DNA of 64,000 nt from contig OZ176054.1 in the NCBI GenBank assembly GCA_964247055.1, positions 2,170,001 through 2,234,000 of the forward strand. The letters run 5' to 3'. The position numbers and the translations under genes were made by a program. How positions within the stretch are numbered: the first letter of the stretch is position 1; every line of letters starts with the position of its first letter. Source of the stretch: Paragordius varius. Taxonomy: Eukaryota > Nematomorpha. This document shows, piece after piece, positions 13,363-32,293 of the stretch. The notes under the pieces are model-generated. The model saw nothing but the letters and a program-made list of their open reading frames with translations. It had not been told where the DNA came from and searched no databases.

Positions 13363-13598
13363 TTTTCTTTAATATTCTAGCAATGTATACTTACTCATAC
13401 TGTATATTACACTATTTGGGCATAAACCAATCTTAATGCAAAAAATGATGAGTTCTATCATAAAACATGAAAACAAAGATCAATATATTACAAATTGATA
13501 TTAGGTTATCACGTAAATGCCCAAAATCACATTTAAATCCGGCCTTCGCTAAGGAATTCTCCAAATCACACAAAGTTATTGAATTATTTATTTAATAG

Positions 13599-16500
13599 AA
13601 GGATACACATGTAAAGAATTATAATTTTAACACAAACAATGATTGGTATCGGCGATATTTCTACGGTAAAGGTAGTAATTATTTTTAGCATTTTTATTAG
13701 GGTAAATTTTGTCGGGTTAATGCCCGTTTATATTCATTATCAGTCAAATACTTAACAACATATGTTTGATTAAAATTAATATAAATTATGGTATAAAACT
13801 GATATTTGATGAAAAAACAATGCGATATCAGAAAATTTTGTTGAATTATTAATGGTACTAAATATTTTGATTCAATTACAAATTAAACGTCTAGATTTTG
13901 TTTTGTTTAGTTCAAATGCATACTCTGCATTTCAAGGATTCTGACTAGATTTGTCAGATCACTGGGTCATAAACTCAAATATTTATATATAAAATTTGAA
14001 TAAGGCCTAATTGCTGAATAAAGGTATTGATCTAAGTATTATAAATTGTTATAATTTAATCACAAAAATGGACCTTTTTTTTCATATCATAACAGTCAGC
14101 TCTGGCCAGGCGAGTTCTAGGCTTTCACAGGCCCTTAATACAATTATTACGCTTCAATTAAATAAAAAAATTTTTTTATTGTAGAAGCTTTAAAAACTCA
14201 TTTTTGTGTTAATGACAGAGCACACAAATTATATGGGTAAATGTTCATATCAAACCGAAAAAAGCAGAAAACAAAAACAGATCTTTATATTGTCAATTAC
14301 TAAAGGCGAAAAAGGTATTTTTTGGTCAAATACTTTAGTTTTAGTAAAAACCAAACACCTCTAATATATAATTTTTGTATGGAATCAATAATACTATAAT
14401 AATTGTTATTTAGCACGGAATCACAAGATAGTTTTTTGGACACCACAGGTTTTTTTATAAAATTGAAAATATTTTTAATTTCCAACCATTTTAATAAACA
14501 TGCTTTAGGATATTCAGACAACCAGTCTAACTTTCGATAAAGATATTAAGGATGTTTTAAAACCGACCCGCATTGCAGAGTATTTAAATCTTCATCATTT
14601 AACTTTAAATTACATATTAAATTTTTATTTCTTCTAGATTATTTGATTATAAACACAACCTACGTATCGATAATAAAAGTATCAGAGAATATTCCGATCA
14701 AAATATCCAAAATGTAATAAATTTGCCCACTATTAAAATTTTAATACATATACAAATTATTTATTTTAGAAATTGTTGAAATTGGAAGGAACTATGGTAT
14801 ATATTAATTTTAATTCATGCATCAAGATCGTATTTATACATGTGGCTACTTTAAACTTATAACACTGAAAAAGTCAAAAATATTTTCCACATGATATATA
14901 TAATTATTCACACATTCATTGAAATTGACATGTGAAGTGCACCTCTAGACCGTTTCAACGATTAATATTTTAAAATCAAACTTGCATAGTATTTATAGCC
15001 ATTTTAATAAATGCACATCCATCTTTATACAAAAAATAATATTATGAAGACAAATAATAAAGGACAAATATTTTTTAAAAAACAATCATAATTTTAAAAT
15101 CTTTATTAAAATAAAACTCATCCGGATTACAAAATAGGTAATGGAGGTGTAAATTATAGATACGCAAAATTATATAATTAAAATTGTAATTAATAACTAA
15201 AAATGAAATGTATGTTAAAATATTTATAACCCACCATAGTCAATAAAACAGCTCAAAATTGGTGTTGTATTTGCCACTCAAGAACAATCTATAAGTGATG
15301 ATCTATTGAATAACGGTTAATTAATTGATCAATTAAATTTTTATCTAAAAAATGAATTTTTAAATAATCATGTGATTTATAAATGTAGACCAATATACAT
15401 GTAATATTTGTTGATATTAAAGAGTGTGGTAACCAAAATTTTGAAAAATTTCTCAATTTGCTCGGACATAAGATTTCGTTACATGGTTGGAAAAAGTTTA
15501 GCGGCGGCCTAGATTGCAAAAGTAATTTATTATACCATTTACAACTTAAATTCACCCTTAAACAATTCAAATCGAACAATTCAAATTCACCTTCAAATAA
15601 AATATATGTTTTTTAAGATTAAAAATTACCTATATATATATAATAAAAATTTTGTTTTAAAATAAAATAATACTGAAAAAATAATTAACTATGCCATAAA
15701 AATGTATTTATATTAGTTCGAAAACACAAAATTTATTTTTAGGGTGAATTTGAATTGTTAAAGTGTGAATTTGAATTGTTCAAGAATTTAAATTGTAAAT
15801 GGTATATATATATATATATATATATAATGTGCATCAACAAATAGTGTTATATATTATATTATTTTTTTTCCAAAATTTATATACAATGGTGTTGGGTTTT
15901 TGTCCTTTTGATATGCGCAAAATTAATCAAAAATATAAATCAGTTTTCCAAAATTGGATATTCCCAATAAAAAATATTATTTAATGTCAATTATACAGAT
16001 AATACAACAGGACACCAAAGTTTTTACACAAATTTTAAAGGGTTCGAAATTATGTTCCATGTTTCCACTTTGCTTCCATATTCACAGTCCGACCCTCAAC
16101 AAGTTTACCATATTTTATGATCTTTATTACAAATATTTAGTTATTTAAAAAAGTGAGTTTAATGAATTTTAATTTATTTTTTATGGCATAGATTGAAAGA
16201 AAACGACATATAGGGAATGATTTAATCGTTATTGTTTATAAGGATATAATTCATAATACTTCTATGCAAAATAATTTTATGGAACCAAACCTGATACAAT
16301 TACCGAAATTTGAATCAAAAGTTACGCGTAAGATTACATCGAATAATTTTTTTAAATTACATTTTTTGACTTAATATCAAATTTACTAATTTTGATTTTT
16401 TTAGATATATATGTCATAGTCAACTACAATGAACAAATGGACACATATAGGCAAGTTTTTAATCTAAAATGTATATATTGGACATTTGAGTATACATTTA

Positions 16501-16897
16501 TATAGAATATGTACAGAATTAAAATATTTTTTCCTATGTGATTAATAATCCTCTAATATTATTAAACACTTTGCAATGTTTCTAGCATGAAAATTTATAG
16601 CAAAAAAGGTGTACCGCCTTTTGGACCCAACGTAACCAGCCTATACCATAATGCTCAATTATTTCGTACAATGCTTCTAACTAAATGTTTGTAAATTTTA
16701 TTTATTTTCATTATTTAAAAAATAATATCTTTAAAATATATTTTTTTTCGGGATATATATATTTTTAAAAAAAATTAGGCATAAACGGCGAAGGGGCGGC
16801 CTTATCCACACCAAAATTCGCTCAAAAGAAAGAAAGATTGATTCAATATCTCATGCAAGAAATGTATGATAAAAATGTCAAAGTTAGGCCAAAATAA
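13599..16897 (+). CDS. Rap1GAP-like GTPase-activating protein (C-terminal RapGAP domain)
   Basis: Stimulates GTP hydrolysis by Rap-type small GTPases, probably at membranes. Exons read with matching phases: 13599-13671 (DWYRRYFYGK), 14219-14236 (18 nt, EHTNYM), 15252-15315 (KIGVVFATQEQ), 15423-15521 (FEKFLNLLGHKISL, FSGGLD), 15999-16102 (TTGHQSFY, EIMFHVSTLLPYS, DPQQ), 16192-16327 (RKRHIGNDLIVIVY), 16405-16450, 16586-16686 (GVPPFGP, LLTK) and 16779-16897 (KFAQKKERL), stop TAA. The Asn of HIGND corresponds to the catalytic asparagine thumb of Rap1GAP. Two more exons, about 14639-14711 and 14771-14802 (KLLKLEGTM), fit the phase but have weak similarity. The link between 14236 and 14639 is unresolved, and N-terminal exons upstream were not identified. 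The intron after 16450 starts GC, not GT. A MITE sits in the intron at 15522-15998. The protein ends soon after the GAP domain, without the long Ser-rich tail of vertebrate Rap1GAP. Confidence 0.87.
15533..15804. mobile_element. MITE family A, copy 3, in Rap1GAP intron
   Basis: Ends TACCATTTACAACTTAAATT and AATTTAAATTGTAAATGGTA are inverted repeats, next to a (TA)n tract. It occupies most of the intron between the GGLD exon and the TTGHQSFY exon. Confidence 0.85.
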
Positions 16898-16994
16898 TAC
16901 TTTTGCATCCCCATTTTTTCTGGAATTCATAATATATATTGTGTTATATGGAAAAATATAATAATAAATTTAACCATGTACCTTAATGTAATAT
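16898..16994. other. Rap1GAP 3' flank
   Basis: Short AT-rich 3' flank with AATAATAAAT, a plausible polyadenylation region. Confidence 0.4.
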
Positions 16995-18136
16995 ATCACT
17001 GTGTGCAAAAAAATTTTTAACGAAAAAATTTTAATTCGTGAGATAGCTTATGACCGTGCATTTATTTGCCGTAAAAATTATTATTTGTTGACAACATAGT
17101 TTTTGAAATATTAGGAGAAAATCGAAATCGGGCAAAAAGTGAATATTAAGGATAATTAAGTATAATTCAAAAAATAATGATTGAATTTGAGATATTATGG
17201 TGTATTATCATTTTAGGAGATATTTTCAATATATAAATAGCATAAAATCATATGGTTAGGGTTTCTATAAAATTTTTACTCAAACGATGGCGTTTTTCTT
17301 TTATCACACTTAAAAGACAAAAAAATTTAATGAAACTATATTAAAATATTTTTTTTTAATTATTTACTACCTAAACTCACTATTAAAATCTTAATCCTAT
17401 TTTATTCAGTATAAAATACTTATATATGAAAATTAAACCAAAAATTAGTTTTTTATTTTCGCATTTTTTTGTCATCTGGTTTATGAGTGTATAAAAAGTT
17501 TATACTGTTTTTTTGGATTCTTACATGAGTGGGAATCATTAAGTATATAATTTATGCAAAATAGAATTTAAAGTAGTGGAATATCAACCAACAATCCTTA
17601 AAATCCCTGTAATAAGTCTGTTATATGGGAAATTAATATTTGTATTGGGATTTGACGGATTGTTGGTTGTATTCTACTACTAAATCCTATTTTACATATA
17701 TTATATATTTTATAATTCGCACTCATGTAAGATTCTAAAATATGCTAAACACTCACAAACCAGATGACAAAAAAATGTAAAAATAAAAAACCATATTTTT
17801 TGGTTTTTGATATATAAGTTTTTTTACCGAATAAAATATGGATGTTAAGATTCTAATAGTGATTTTGCTAGTAAATAAAAGAACATTTTAATATAGTTTT
17901 ATAAAAAAAATGTCTTGTGAGTGTGTTAAAAAAAACGCCATCTTTTGAGCTGAAATTTAGAGACCCTAACTATATAATTTTAGCCTATAAATAAATATTG
18001 AAAATATATCCCAAAATGATAATAAACCATAATGTCTAAAATTCAACCATTATTTTTTAAATTATCCTCATAAGCTATCTCATGAAAAAATTTTTTTTCG
18101 TTAAATCAAAATGACCCTCTTTTTTGCACACAGTAT
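16995..18136. mobile_element. 1.1 kb foldback element (arms of about 550 bp)
   Basis: Almost the whole interval is one inverted repeat. It starts CACTGTGTGCAAAAAAATTT and ends TTTTTTGCACACAGTATA. Internal pairs include GAGATAGCTTATG / CATAAGCTATCTC, ATGGCGTTTTTC / AAAACGCCAT and, near the centre, TCAACCAACAATCC / GGATTGTTGGTTG, with a loop at about 17600-17655. The CACTG...CAGTA ends flanked by TATA suggest a Tc1/mariner-type foldback or long-TIR MITE. No transposase remains. The arms are diverged by substitutions and small gaps, so it is not a fresh inversion. It separates the convergent 3' ends of the Rap1GAP and EPS15-like genes. Confidence 0.85.
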
Positions 18137-19078
18137 ATATATAACATATAGGCTTTAAAATAATTTCTAGGAGAAAAACGTGTGGATCCATTTAATTCGG
18201 CATAAAATTTTGTTAACCATTGATAAATGCGCCAAGAGAGCCGTTTTTTGAATCACCTCAGCTTTATTCCCTACCTCCTTGTAAAAAATACGGGTTGACT
18301 TAAAAATAGAAATCCTTTAAATCTGTGTGCGAAGCACGTTTAAAAAATAGACACATTCAGATTATAAAAATAGAATGCTATTAGTTTTTTTACTAATAGG
18401 CCGAGAGTGTCTGAATTATTTTTGTATTAACCTATCGGTTAAGCCCCGCCCTTTTTGAAAATAGGGTTTTTAAAATAGACCTCACATGAATTTTTTTCTA
18501 AATGCGCCGAGGATGACACATCATCGTTTTGAAATAGTTGGTCAGTTTAGCCACGAATCCTCATAAATGGAGTTCAAATAGATTTCTAAGCATACGAAAA
18601 AACTAGGCCTATTCAAAGTCAAAAGAAGTGAAATTTTATTCATCTTTGTATGGGCAAAGGGTAACTAAGTTGACTTTAGGTTTTGTTCTTAGTTATCTAT
18701 CTACACTGTATGAAAATAGGCATTTTTGATCGATCCAGTTTTTATATCTTTAAATTTTTATAAAACCAAATTTAAAATCAGCGTTTCGTCGAAGTCTCAG
18801 ACACCTGTGACCGGGTAGGTTAGCATTAATATAAAAATATCCAGAAATGTAATTTTTACTACGGTAAAAAATGGGGTATCAATTGAAATTCGCCCATCAA
18901 TCCAGATGAGATTCATTATTATTATTAAACATTTAATAACAATTTATTATAGAATAAATTAAATGATCAAATAAATAAATAAATAAAACATTATAATATA
19001 CATTTAACGTTACAAAAAAGTTTTAATTGGACTCGCGGCAATATCACAATCTTACATAAAATTGTGCTAAGCTTTGTG
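18137..19078. other. GC-richer non-coding interval
   Basis: Contains loosely similar blocks such as AAATGCGCCAAGAG, AGGCCGAGAGTG and AAATGCGCCGAGGATGAC. It is richer in GC than its surroundings, which suggests an old repeat or decayed element. I found no open frame or recognisable motif. A TAAATAAATAAATAA tract at about 18970 lies near the EPS15-like 3' end and may supply its polyadenylation signals on one strand. Confidence 0.4.
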
Positions 19079-22000
19079 TTAAGCAAATGGATCCTGTTCA
19101 AAACCCTAATATTTTTGAAATATATATTTGAAAAATATAAATAAATAATATATTTTTTAAATAAAAAAAAATACCGTGGTAACCATCTTTGATTTGGCTG
19201 TGTCTGAAAGAAAAATACAAAAATTAAATAATTACAAGAGAAAAAAATATTTAAATAATGCTTTAAAAATAAACCGTTAAAATTGGCCTTTGATAATTGA
19301 AACGGATCCTCCCCTGATAACTCCAAAGAACCAAAACTTGGGACATTCTACAATTTGCATTTTTGAAAAAGTTAAAAAATTTCAATCGTTTTCAATTAAA
19401 TAAATGATATGATTTTTTTAAAATGTTAGATAAATTATTAAAATTATTCAGTAATTATGGCGCGGATAAAAAGCTTTCATTATATATTGATAGCAATGTA
19501 AAAGTCAAAGTTTCACAATTTATAAAATTCTATTTTACGGGGATAATAAAATATTAAAATATTAATTAGTTGGTATAATAATCTACCGCAAATACACATT
19601 TTTTGGTTCAAGATTAATTTAATTAACCTTTAAAGACAAAAATATTGAATTTTAAAAAAAAATAAACGTTAAATTGCATCAAATCCTTTTCCAACTCTTC
19701 GATTTGAGTTAGTAGGGAATACTTTTCAGTTTCTAATTCGGGTATTGATTTTTTAGGGGTTGTTGACATTGACACACCAAAAGATGAAATATCAACCATA
19801 TTTGATTTGGATTTTAATAATTTTTGTAAGTCCTCAATCTATATTGTAAAACGAGAAAAATGATAAATTTTATTTTTTAATAATTAAAAACCTAAACCAA
19901 TAAGTTTTTAGCCGTTTCCTAAAAAACCGGTTCTGAAACCGCAATTACTAAAATCTATGAAGATTTTTATCAGAACTTTTAACCATTAACCTCTTTATGT
20001 ATTCACATTTAACGAAATAATAAAAGTATATTTTTAGGTGTCAAAGGTAAGCTCACAAAAACTTTGCTTTTTATATATTTCTTTTTGTAATTAAATCTCA
20101 CATTGTATTCTAATCAGACATTCCTTTTCAAAAAAAATTAAAAAACATTTTTTAAACCGAAAACAAGAGGATGTTTTAATTTCATAAAATGTAAATATAT
20201 TATTATCGGACAAAATAAATAAAGTTAAGAGCATATACTTCAGGCTCTAATGCAGATATATTATTTTTCAATTCGGTTATTTGAGATTCGTTTTTCTTTT
20301 CACGTATAAGTAGCATGTCAATTCTAACAAAAACAAAATAGCTATAATATAATTATAATTTAAATATAAATACGTTTTATGTGTAGGAATTAAAATTAGT
20401 ATATTTTACAAACGACATTTCATTTAATTCTATTTAATTATCCTTTATCGTTATATTACGGATTTTAACAACTGTTATTACAAAACATAACCAATCCGTT
20501 ATTTACCATTACAATAATCAACAATGTTTAGAAAATAGGGTAAAACTACATCTAAAATAATAAAAAATTCATCAATAAATTTATAAAATACGACCATTAA
20601 ACGTATTTTCCAAAAAAATTAAATTTGGATTTTAAAAAGCAAGCAACGTAAAGTATGTACAAACTTTTGAATATTTTTTTCTTTTTCACTTTCTAAAAGC
20701 TTAACAGACTCCCCTACACCGGCTTCGATTTCATGTTTAAGGCGATTGTATTCTTCTGATTTGGTGCGGAGTTCAGTTTCGCGCTCAGAAATATTATTTT
20801 GTAATTTTTCGGTATTTCTGTCAAAAATAAATTTAATGGCTTTTTTTAAACAAATAAAAGGTTTATAATATGTTTCGTAAAATTTTTAATAAATTTACTA
20901 AATTACCTATAAAAATATAAATTATGCATTTAGCCATTTTTATGGTTTAATAATTAAAACTAATAAAGTTATTAACTACACATGGCTCTAAAATGTTTGG
21001 ATGGGTTCCTCTATTCTCAAATAATATGTAAAATATTTTGCAGTTTAACCAATAAACCATATCATAATAGCTATTAATTAAATGATAAAAAAGGTAAATT
21101 ATTTTAAATGTTTACTTACGATAAATTGGTCAAATTTAAGACAAAGTTTTTAAATGCAAAAACAAAACAATATTAAAAAATGATTCCCCCCCCTTAAAAA
21201 ATACAACACTTATTTTAAATTATAAGTGTTTTAATCGCCAATGTAGGTTTGATATACCTAATCTATATTTTTAAAACCTTGAACATTCAATCTCATTACA
21301 TAAATTTCATGCAATAATAAATATTTAATATATATATACTCTTTAAGTTGTGCTAATTCCTTTTCAAGCCTTACTATTTCGTTTCCACCATCTAATTTTT
21401 CTAGATCGCTCTGCGTCAAAGTTATTTGTGGCTCTGGCTAAATATTAATTTCAAGTAAAACTTAAAATTATACAGATAAAACTTAAAACTAAAGTATATA
21501 CATTTCAAAAAAAAGACAACCATACTTTTTTTAACCTTAATTTTATATTATTATATGAACCAATTTTATTTACAATTTTGAATCATGTAAATGAATGTAT
21601 TAACAATATCCATGAAAAATCCCTATTTTACAAAAATACAGAAGTAAGTTATTTACATAAAGGATTTAAAAAATATGATTGTCTTTAAACATTAATTTTT
21701 GCCTTAGTTTTTCCATTTTGAGTTAAAAATTTAGATTTTTATGGTATTTTCAACAAAAAATTAAACATTTTTTAAGAAAAAAGATATTAAAAAACTAAAT
21801 GTCTTACATTAAAATGTTTAGCAAGTTCTATAAGTTCCGGGTAACTTTGAGACGGTGGTTCAATATTATTTTTAACTTTTTGATGAATCAAAAACCAAGC
21901 CAGTTTGAAATGATCTTTATCGAGTGCTCCAACGAGATTAGGGTCGCATATATTCCTAGAAAGAATATGTAAAAACGAAAATGTAAATGGTTGCAAATGC

Positions 22001-23278
22001 ACAATTTTTCTTATATTTTAACATTAATTTTGGTTATTTAAGGAAAACGTTATTTGCAGCCTAGGCTACTATCAAACTCTTTTTGATAAACAAAACACGG
22101 TATTTTTCAGTAATTTCAAATTTCTAATTACGGTAAAAATAACTAGAACCATTACATTATATAACTATAGATAAAATTTTTGCCTGTCTACTCAACATTT
22201 TTTAATTAACCCTAAATATAAGTATAAAACTTAATTTTATAATAAGAAAGTTTAATTTAATTGATAAGCCACATAATTTTCCATAATAGGGGTCAATAAA
22301 ATAGGGAATCCGTATATATTTAAAAAATTGGAGTTATATTTATAGAATTATCAAAATAAAAAATACCATATATGTGCCAAAGTTAATTGAGGTAAACTCG
22401 ATTGCAGAAATAAATTTCTACAGGTAAGACCATCAATTAATCCTGTTTCAGGATCACAAAGTTGGGCATAAGCCTTTTCCGAACTATCTGTCATCAGTTT
22501 AATGGGGGAAGTTTTGACGGTTTTAATATCACCAGAACTAAAAATGAAAATGTTTAAAAAATCAAAAAGATAATTATTTAATAAAAATTAAATATTATAA
22601 TTGAACGTGCAAAAGTATAAAGATAAAATTAGAAAAGCAAAAGACTAGGTTTTTTATCAAGAAACTATATTTTTAACCTTGATATGTTTGAAATCTAATA
22701 TATCGTTTTGGTAAATGCAAAATAATGAAAATGGGTGCAGTCAATTGTACAATAATGACATAAGTTATATAAATCAAACATAAATTATAATTAGTTTTTT
22801 CTAAATCTTTTTATGCATATTTAAGATTTTGTTGTAATATAAACCTTTGACTAGAGGTTGAAAATGACCGTTTTGACAAATCTGGGGTGGAAGTCAGCAA
22901 TTCTTTAGGAACTTCCTTGGGTAATGGACCAATTTTTGCTTTATTAATCAAAAACATAGACTAAGATAAAATTGTTTAGTACTTACAATATAAAACTCTT
23001 TCAAATTTAATGATCCATCCTTATCTAAGTCACTCATATCCCAAATTTGAGCCAAAGTTTCTAACGGAATATTTGTTTGAAGCATCATCTAAATTAAATT
23101 TTATTTTTTTTAACTGATGCAATTAAATTAGCAGTAATAAAAATACAAGATAAAAACCTCTTTGGCTTTAACGCCTGATAATAACCCGTTTTCGCTTATG
23201 TCATTAAAAATTGTTTCAATTTTATACCTTTCCTGTGATGACTGTAATTTAAGGTAAAAACGTATATACCTGTTGCAT
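19079..23278 (-). CDS. EPS15-like endocytic adaptor (two EH domains, coiled coil, DPF motifs)
   Basis: Scaffold of clathrin-mediated endocytosis: EH domains bind NPF proteins and DPF motifs bind the AP-2 appendage. Thirteen phase-compatible exons (minus strand): 23270-23278, 23158-23241, 22987-23088, 22845-22960, 22367-22537, 21808-21955, 21340-21437, 20665-20817, 20239-20323, 19668-19838, 19275-19347, 19175-19203 and 19079-19093. They give about 417 residues. EH1: ERYKIETIF, NGLLSG, IWDMSDLDKDGSL. EH2: YAQLCDPETGLIDG, IWNICDPNLVGALDKDHF. Residues ~215-375 are heptad-rich (LEKELAQLKE, NISERETEL). The C-terminus carries GEDPFQ and ends DPFA-stop. EPS15 of vertebrates has three EH domains, many DPFs and UIMs; this one is a reduced form. 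The start ATG is followed after nine bases by a 28-nt intron, and an in-frame stop lies upstream. Confidence 0.87.
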
Positions 23279-23437
23279 ATTGCTTTGTCGACAAATCAAA
23301 TATTGATTTAATTAAAAGAGGTGGAGAAAAAGCCCTGAAATTCAAGTATTACACATTCATTAAACGGTATGTTGATTTTCGCAGTTTTACTCCGTTTCTC
23401 AAACTAGTAATTCGATAAAATTGATAATCAGGATAGA
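23279..23437. promoter_or_regulatory. Shared divergent promoter of EPS15-like and SIRT1 genes
   Basis: The two start codons point away from each other, 159 bp apart, leaving room for little more than two short 5' leaders and one common promoter. No TATA box in a clear position or named motif stands out. The bidirectional role is inferred from geometry, supported by three similar pairs in this window. Confidence 0.6.
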
Positions 23438-31251
<7,814 letters not shown>

Positions 31252-32293
31252 TATATATATATTATATTCTGTATTGATTGCTTATTTTGCTTTTTTGTAA
31301 AAATCCACTATTTTGATAGTTTTTTATGCAATAATATAACTAAATTAAAAATATATTAATTGTTACCCATATGTTTTAATTTAAATCATAATACCGTTTT
31401 TTGCATTTTCTTAATTATTGTGTAATATTTGATAAATAAATATTTACTGACTTTTTCTGGAGTCTTATCTTAAATTTTTTTATCATAATATATAATGAGG
31501 TAAGGTCTATTATAATAATTTTGATCCATAAAATATTATATTAATTATTTTACCTTTTATTTTTTGCATATATACATATTTAGCTCAAAGTTATTTATAC
31601 ATACCACCATCACGTTACATATACCCCAATGCAGAAATTAAAGGACCACAAATAGCACTTGTGAACATTATATAAATAAAAATCAAAAACAAAATATATA
31701 TATATCTTCAAATTTAACTAAATAGCCATATAATTAGTTTTGTGGAAAAAAATCAAATTATTTTATGGTGGAAAGAAGTAGTAATAAACTTATATTCTGA
31801 TTAATATTTTTTTTCTATGCACTTGCTTGAACCAATCAAATTATATGTAGTTGTTTAGTGTAAGATCATTCATTTATTTAGAAATATATTATTATTATAA
31901 CCATTATTGTTGTGTATATAATCAATTCGTATATTATATATACATATATAAAAATAAATTTAACCAATTATTAAACTTTCAGTAATACTTAAGTAGTTTG
32001 TATAATTTGATTATTATTTTACAACCTTGACCTGTATTAAATTAAAAATATAGAAAATTAAAAATAACCCAATATAGCTACCAATCTTTGATAATCTTTA
32101 AAAGAAAGCTGTTTTTTTTTCAAATTGCTTCTAAATTCATCAAACGATATTAAAAGTACATTAATATATTCTAGTATTTCACAATTCAAATTTAATTTTT
32201 AGAATGATAAATTCATAAAGTGCTATAATTCCTTCTAAGGTATAAAATAATTTAAACAGCGAAATACATTTTGTAAAGAGATTATATAATCGA
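31252..32293. other. Convergent intergenic region, SIRT1 / SPL
   Basis: About 1.04 kb between two facing 3' ends. GATAAATAAATATT near 31432 is a likely SIRT1 polyadenylation region. I see no exon or element in it. Confidence 0.6.

Larger units (their letters stand above)
8659..13598. other. Gene-poor interval with transposon relics
   Basis: Contains two family A MITEs, a dead mariner, a family C copy and a short hairpin, each listed separately. An 80-codon open frame at 9012-9254 (+) begins in GC-richer DNA but has no recognisable motif or splice context, and I do not call it. A GC-richer stretch at about 13510-13580 could be an exon of the Rap1GAP-like gene just downstream. Otherwise nothing recognised. 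Confidence 0.55.

Noticed and set aside
23300-23345. Minus-strand exon candidate upstream of the EPS15-like start (FDLSTKQY)
   Set aside because: Its donor phase is incompatible with the next exon, and an in-frame stop precedes the ATG at 23278.
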